A DNA stretch of 64,000 nucleotides, from positions 4,399,850 through 4,463,849 of the forward strand of contig CP050848.1 in NCBI GenBank assembly GCA_014873095.1. Direction: 5' to 3'. The notes below the pieces were generated by a model. That model did no database searches. It saw only the letters and a program-made list of their open reading frames with translations, and was not told where the DNA came from. The position numbers were made by a program, and so were the translations under genes. This document shows, piece after piece, positions 60,204-64,000 of this stretch (position 1 is its first letter; each line of letters begins with the position of its first letter). Source of the DNA: Planctomycetales bacterium ZRK34 (lineage in GTDB: Bacteria; Planctomycetota; Phycisphaerae; Phycisphaerales; Zrk34).

Positions 60204-60259
60204 AATAGCCGCGACCTGACAGGTCGCGGACCTCCGCAGGCTGTCAGCCTGCGGCTATT
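60204..60259. repeat. 56-bp two-hairpin element (copy 3)
   Basis: AATAGCC and GGCTATT bound two perfect hairpins, GCGACCT-GAC-AGGTCGC and GCAGGCT-GTC-AGCCTGC. Length is exactly 56, as in the other copies, but the arm sequences differ. Confidence 0.85.
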
Positions 60260-60270
60260 GGCGTGATGCC

Positions 60271-60306
60271 TTGTCTGCTTCCGACGGGTCTGCTATCAAT
60301 TAGGCG
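60271..60306 (+). promoter_or_regulatory. Leaderless-type promoter of the membrane protein gene
   Basis: TTGTCT (60271-60276), a 17-base spacer, TATCAA (60294-60299), then 7 bases to the ATG at 60307. Confidence 0.55.
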
Positions 60307-61278
60307 ATGTTTCCGAACATGAAACAACGTGTGGGCGTCGTGGCGATGGTGGTGATCGGCGGGCTGCTGTATCGACACGGCGTGGACGCCATGCGCGTAG
60401 CCGGCGGGGCCGAGGGGGCGAGCCTGCTGGCGGCCGATTCGCCGATCAGCGCGTTCGGGCAACTGCTGTCGGTGACGCTGGCGGTGGTGATCATGGGCTC
60501 GATCGTTTCGGCGCTGGGCAATCCGCTGGCGGGCGTGTTTGCCGCCGCCACGGCCCTGGTGGTGCCGGCGATCGTCGGCGGGCCGATCGATGAATGGCTG
60601 CGCAGCGCGGCGGGAGCTTCAGACTACTGGACGCTGGCGATCGAAGCGGGCGTCTGGGCGGTGATCATCACGGCGGTGGCCAAGGTGATTGTCACCACGG
60701 CTGAGCGTCTGCAGGCCCGGCTGCCGGAAATCTGGTTTGACGAGGTTGCCGATGAGGACAATCACAACGATGAGTCCGGCCTCGGCTGGGATGTCGTGAC
60801 GATGGTTGCCAAGTCCGTGAAGATGCGCCCCGCGGTGATGCAGTCGACTCTGGCGGCGGCCTCGGCGACGATCATCGGACTGCTGCCCACGGCCATTCTG
60901 ATGCAGACTTCGGCGGTGAATCAGGCGGGGTGGTCGATCTTCGTCAGCTTCATCATCGCCGGTGTGCTGGCCCATCAGCTTTTTCCGAGTCGCAACCCGA
61001 TCGGCATTCTGATCAGTCCGCTGCTGACGGCCATGATCTGGTACATCTACGCCGCCGTGACGCAGGACGGCTCGACGAGCATGCTTTCGAGTTATTTCAC
61101 AGACCATTTCGTCAACGGCGCCACCGCCTTGCCGATCTTCTACGCCTCGGCGGGTGTGGCCGGGGCGGCGATGGGCATCGGGTGGTCTCAGGCGCTGATC
61201 AAGGCCCATCTGGCCGAGCAGAAGCTGGCCGAACGCCGGGAAGATGAGTCGGATTCGCCCGAGCCGCAGGGGGCCTGA
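60307..61278 (+). CDS. Polytopic membrane protein, unknown
   Basis: A 323-residue protein with about eight hydrophobic segments (for example LLSVTLAVVIMGSIVSAL, AGVFAAATALVVPAIVG, GWSIFVSFIIAGVLAHQLF, PIGILISPLLTAMIWYIYAAV). An acidic loop (WFDEVADEDNHNDESGLGWD) lies in the middle, and the C-terminal tail is charged. I do not recognise a transporter signature. The -10 box lies 7 bases before the ATG and there is no ribosome site. Confidence 0.7.
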   Translation: MFPNMKQRVGVVAMVVIGGLLYRHGVDAMRVAGGAEGASLLAADSPISAFGQLLSVTLAVVIMGSIVSALGNPLAGVFAAATALVVPAIVGGPIDEWLRSAAGASDYWTLAIEAGVWAVIITAVAKVIVTTAERLQARLPEIWFDEVADEDNHNDESGLGWDVVTMVAKSVKMRPAVMQSTLAAASATIIGLLPTAILMQTSAVNQAGWSIFVSFIIAGVLAHQLFPSRNPIGILISPLLTAMIWYIYAAVTQDGSTSMLSSYFTDHFVNGATALPIFYASAGVAGAAMGIGWSQALIKAHLAEQKLAERREDESDSPEPQGA

Positions 61279-61314
61279 TCGACCGACCGCCGAGCCCTGG
61301 CGCCCCCGCGAATT

Positions 61315-61343
61315 TTGCCTTTGCCGGGCGGTAACCCTACGAT
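61315..61343 (+). promoter_or_regulatory. Promoter of folE2
   Basis: TTGCCT (61315-61320), a 17-base spacer, TACGAT (61338-61343). It leaves a ~30-base leader that contains AGGAG. Confidence 0.6.
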
Positions 61344-61380
61344 TTCCTTCGGCATCCCAAATGCATTCAGGAGCCCCATT

Positions 61381-62202
61381 GTGACCACCCCGACCGCTGA
61401 TTCCGCCGCCGCATCCGGCCGGCCGCTGACCGATGTGCAGGCCTCGGCCGATTCCAGGCAGATCGCCATCGATAAGGTTGGCGTCAAAAACGTCGTCTAC
61501 CCGGTCCGCCTGCGCCAGCCCGACGGTGGCGAGCAGCACACCGTCGCCACAGCCAACATGTACGTCTCCCTGCCCCATCATCAGAAGGGCACGCACATGT
61601 CGCGATTCCTGGAGGTGCTCAACGAGCACGCCCAGGAGATCAACCCCACCGACATCATGGCCATCTGCCATGACATCAAAGAGCGCCTCAACGCCCAGGA
61701 CGCCCACCTTGAGCTGAACTTCACCTACTTCATCAACAAGAAAGCCCCCGTGACCGGATCGCCCGGGCTGATGAACTACGTGGTCACCTTCGATGCGTCC
61801 AGCAACTGCGCCGACGACTTCGTCATGGGCATCAAGGTGCCCGCGACGAGCCTGTGCCCCTGCTCGAAGATCATCAGCGCCTACGGGGCTCACAACCAGC
61901 GCTGCGAGATCGAGGCGAAAGTCCGCTTCACCGGCATGCTGTGGATCGAGTGCCTGGTGGAGATCGTCGAGTCGGTCGCCAGTGCCCAGGTGTACAGCGT
62001 GTTGAAGCGGCCCGACGAAAAGTACGTCACCGAAGAGGCGTATGACCACCCGAAATTCGTCGAAGACATCGTCCGTGATCTGGCCGTGGCGCTGGAGAAA
62101 GACGACCGCATCACGTGGTACGCGATCAACTCGGAGAATTTCGAGTCAATCCACAACCACAACGCCTACGCCTACATCGAAAAAGACAAGCGCAACGCGT
62201 GA
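61381..62202 (+). CDS. folE2: GTP cyclohydrolase IB
   Basis: A 273-residue enzyme converting GTP to 7,8-dihydroneopterin triphosphate, the entry point to folate and queuosine. It starts at a GTG with AGGAG 8 bases upstream. FolE2 hallmarks are ANMYVSLPHHQKGTHMSRF, the catalytic Cys/His region SLCPCSKIISAYGAHNQR, and the C-terminal SENFESIHNHNAYA. Together with queA in this window it marks queuosine synthesis. Confidence 0.95.
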   Translation: MTTPTADSAAASGRPLTDVQASADSRQIAIDKVGVKNVVYPVRLRQPDGGEQHTVATANMYVSLPHHQKGTHMSRFLEVLNEHAQEINPTDIMAICHDIKERLNAQDAHLELNFTYFINKKAPVTGSPGLMNYVVTFDASSNCADDFVMGIKVPATSLCPCSKIISAYGAHNQRCEIEAKVRFTGMLWIECLVEIVESVASAQVYSVLKRPDEKYVTEEAYDHPKFVEDIVRDLAVALEKDDRITWYAINSENFESIHNHNAYAYIEKDKRNA

Positions 62203-62284
62203 TCACAGGCAGGCTGTGATTATCGCCCGCTAAAATGGCTCGTTTTCCACGGCCGAGCGTCCGCTTAGCCGATAGACTCTTGCA

Positions 62285-64000
62285 GTGAACAGTCTGACGA
62301 GGTCGATTCCGAGCATGTTTCATCGCCGGCTGCTGCTGTTGCTGGCGGTGTTTGCGTGCGCAATGTCGGTGCTCGGTGCGCAATTGGTGCGGTTGACGGT
62401 CGTGCAGGGCAACACGCATCGCCGCGAGGCTGAGCAGGTGCTGTCGGCACGCACGCTCGTGGAGACGGTCCGCGGGCCGATCGTCGACCGCAAGGGGCGC
62501 GTGCTGGCGGAGGATCGACCCTGTTACGACATTGCCGTCGATTACCCGGTGATCACCGGGCAGTGGGCCTACGACCAGGCCCGCAAAATCGCTTATCGGG
62601 ATTACAAATCGACCTGGGCGAAGCTGTCCTTCGATCAGCGTGAGATACTGATCCAGGAATACCGCCCGCCGTTTGATCAGAAGCTCGAGTTGCTGTGGTC
62701 GCTGATGGTCGAGTACGGCAACATTGATCGCAATGAACTGGAACGCCGCAAGCAGACGGTGATTCGGCGCGTGCAGACGATTCGGTCGGATGTATGGGAC
62801 CGCCGGGCCAAGCGGCGCGCCGCCGAGCAGGGCGGGCCCGTCGAGCTGGAGCAGGTGGCGGTGAAGGTCGCCGAGGAAGTCGACGAGCACACGCTGCTGC
62901 CGGCCGTGGTCGATACCGTGGCGTACAACTTCCGCAAGCAGATCGACGATCTGCCGGGCCTGCACGTGATCCGCGCCAAAACACGCGAGTACCCGCAGCG
63001 GGCGATGGCGGTGACGCTGGATCGCACCTCATTGCCGACACCGCTGAAGTCTGAAGAGCCGATGACGCTCACCGTCGAAAACGTCGGGGCGCATCTGATC
63101 GGCTCGATGCGCAACTCGTGGGCTGAAGACGAAGACCGTCGGCCGTTTCACCGCTCGGGGGCCGAGCCGGACCTCGGGGGCTACCTGCCGGGCGACCGCG
63201 TCGGGCTCGGGGGCGTCGAGGCGGCGGAGGAAGACACGTTGCGCGGGTTGCGCGGTGAACTGCTTCGCCGGCGCGACACCGGACAAGTCACCCGCACCGA
63301 GGCGGCGCCCGGTCAGCAGGTGCAGCTCACAATCGACATCGCGCTGCAGGCGCGCATTCGCGCATTGATGGACCCCGAGTTCGGACTCATGCGCGTGCAG
63401 AGTTGGCATGGCAATTCCGGCACGCCGCTGGGCACATCGCTGTACGGCGCGGCAGTGGTGTTGGATGTCGACTCGGGCCATGTGCTGGCGATGGTGTCAA
63501 CGCCCGTTCCCCCGGCCCGTGTCGAGGGCGAGCCTTACCCGGACCTGACCGACGATCCCGACAAGCCGCTGATGAACAAACCCATCGCGTCGGTGTATCC
63601 GCCGGGCTCGACGGTCAAACCGATCGTGTACTGCATGGCCGCGGCGACGAAGAACATCGGCTCCGATCAGGCCGTCGACTGTCAGGGCCACCTGCTGGAA
63701 AACAAGCCGAATTCATACCGCTGCTGGGGGTGGCGCCCGGCCCAGGGCAAGTACCTGCGCCACGGGCCGCTGAGTCCGCAGGAGGCGATCGCCCGAAGCT
63801 GCAACATCTACTTCTACACCTGCGGGCGCAACATGGGCGCTCGCACCATCGTCGAACAGTTTCACAACTGGGGCTTCGGCAAGTCCACCGGACTGGGCTT
63901 GCCCGAGGAAGTGAACGGATTTTTGCCCCACCTGGATCAGGGCAACGTCGAGGGGCGCGAGCTGTCACTGCCCAATGCGATCATGATGGGCATCGGTCAG
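62285..64000 (+). CDS. Penicillin-binding protein 2-like transpeptidase, truncated by the window end
   Basis: The GTG at 62285 has TAGACT 6 bases upstream and no Shine-Dalgarno. It is followed by a signal anchor (LLLLLAVFACAMSVLGAQLV). 572 codons are visible. The PBP dimerisation region contains VETVRGPIVDRKGRVLAEDRPCYD; the transpeptidase domain has SVYPPGSTVKPIV (SxxK, active Ser) and ARSCNIYFY (SxN). The KTG motif lies beyond the window. The inserted stretch at ~150-230 is longer than usual. It is probably the elongation-type PBP2 (MrdA class); planctomycetes differ in peptidoglycan genes, so its presence is informative. Confidence 0.88.
   Translation, partial: MNSLTRSIPSMFHRRLLLLLAVFACAMSVLGAQLVRLTVVQGNTHRREAEQVLSARTLVETVRGPIVDRKGRVLAEDRPCYDIAVDYPVITGQWAYDQARKIAYRDYKSTWAKLSFDQREILIQEYRPPFDQKLELLWSLMVEYGNIDRNELERRKQTVIRRVQTIRSDVWDRRAKRRAAEQGGPVELEQVAVKVAEEVDEHTLLPAVVDTVAYNFRKQIDDLPGLHVIRAKTREYPQRAMAVTLDRTSLPTPLKSEEPMTLTVENVGAHLIGSMRNSWAEDEDRRPFHRSGAEPDLGGYLPGDRVGLGGVEAAEEDTLRGLRGELLRRRDTGQVTRTEAAPGQQVQLTIDIALQARIRALMDPEFGLMRVQSWHGNSGTPLGTSLYGAAVVLDVDSGHVLAMVSTPVPPARVEGEPYPDLTDDPDKPLMNKPIASVYPPGSTVKPIVYCMAAATKNIGSDQAVDCQGHLLENKPNSYRCWGWRPAQGKYLRHGPLSPQEAIARSCNIYFYTCGRNMGARTIVEQFHNWGFGKSTGLGLPEEVNGFLPHLDQGNVEGRELSLPNAIMMGIGQ

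Overview
The window is GC-rich bacterial chromosomal DNA whose gene content points to a planctomycete, most likely of the Phycisphaerae type. Indicators are a DUF1549/DUF1553 plus DUF1501 pair, a CxPSR sulfatase, a Rhodopirellula-type ECF sigma factor next to a FecR/LamG protein, many PEP-CTERM and LamG surface proteins, prepilin-like proteins with an FTLIELLVVVAI N-terminus, a DUF4159 protein and tandem DUF3467. There is no rRNA and no CRISPR array. The only mobile element seen is a REP-associated tyrosine transposase with its REP palindromes.

Layout. 1-9.4 kb: DUF1501/DUF1549 pair, a TraB-like protein carrying a pseudopilin-like insert, a PilZ protein, a radical SAM protein, queA and yraN. 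9.43-11.34 kb: a non-coding array of ~350 bp repeats, each carrying a 28-bp AT-rich palindrome. 11.3-13.7 kb: a lipoprotein, a pseudopilin and a PEP-CTERM protein behind a cobalamin riboswitch with a terminator and antiterminator. 13.8-16.7 kb: a nucleoside-type MFS transporter and a secreted glycoside-hydrolase-like protein. 16.7-20.6 kb: a REP/transposase locus and a coupled ketosynthase pair whose upstream member has lost its catalytic residues. 20.8-23.3 kb: creatininase-family, DUF3467 and DapA-like genes. 23.33-23.96 kb: a ~625-nt structured RNA with its own promoter and terminator. 24.3-30.2 kb: an alpha-toroid/DUF4159 protein, cytochrome b561, a deacetylase and two tetraheme cytochromes behind a sigma-54-type promoter. 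30.7-38.0 kb: a cytochrome c maturation operon (ccmE, ccmF, a novel protein, ccmA, ccmB, ccmC, ccmD) running into hemA. 38.0-40.2 kb: a two-component system. 40.4-48.5 kb: a RidA/chorismatase-like gene, a mutarotase and an ECF sigma/FecR/LamG/prepilin surface cluster. 48.6-64 kb: mostly single housekeeping and catabolic genes (S1/P1-like nuclease, C45 acyltransferase, YmdB, alcohol dehydrogenase, hisI, sulfatase, SDR, glycoside hydrolase, tRNA-Leu, folE2, PBP2).

How the parts connect. CcmA-F and HemA supply heme and cytochrome assembly for the tetraheme cytochromes and b561 next door. CcmE has the CxxxY heme-attachment variant, and no ccmG, ccmH or ccmI is present. QueA and FolE2 both belong to queuosine biosynthesis. 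Secreted hydrolases, the sulfatase and PEP-CTERM/LamG proteins fit a polysaccharide-degrading lifestyle. At least nine genes have a TAnnnT-like -10 hexamer only 6-9 nt before the start codon and no Shine-Dalgarno, which suggests frequent leaderless transcription.

The most novel signals are the GGAGA-rich structured RNA, the palindrome array, the B12-controlled surface operon, and a 56-bp two-hairpin element whose arms co-vary between copies and which supplies stop codons to flanking genes.
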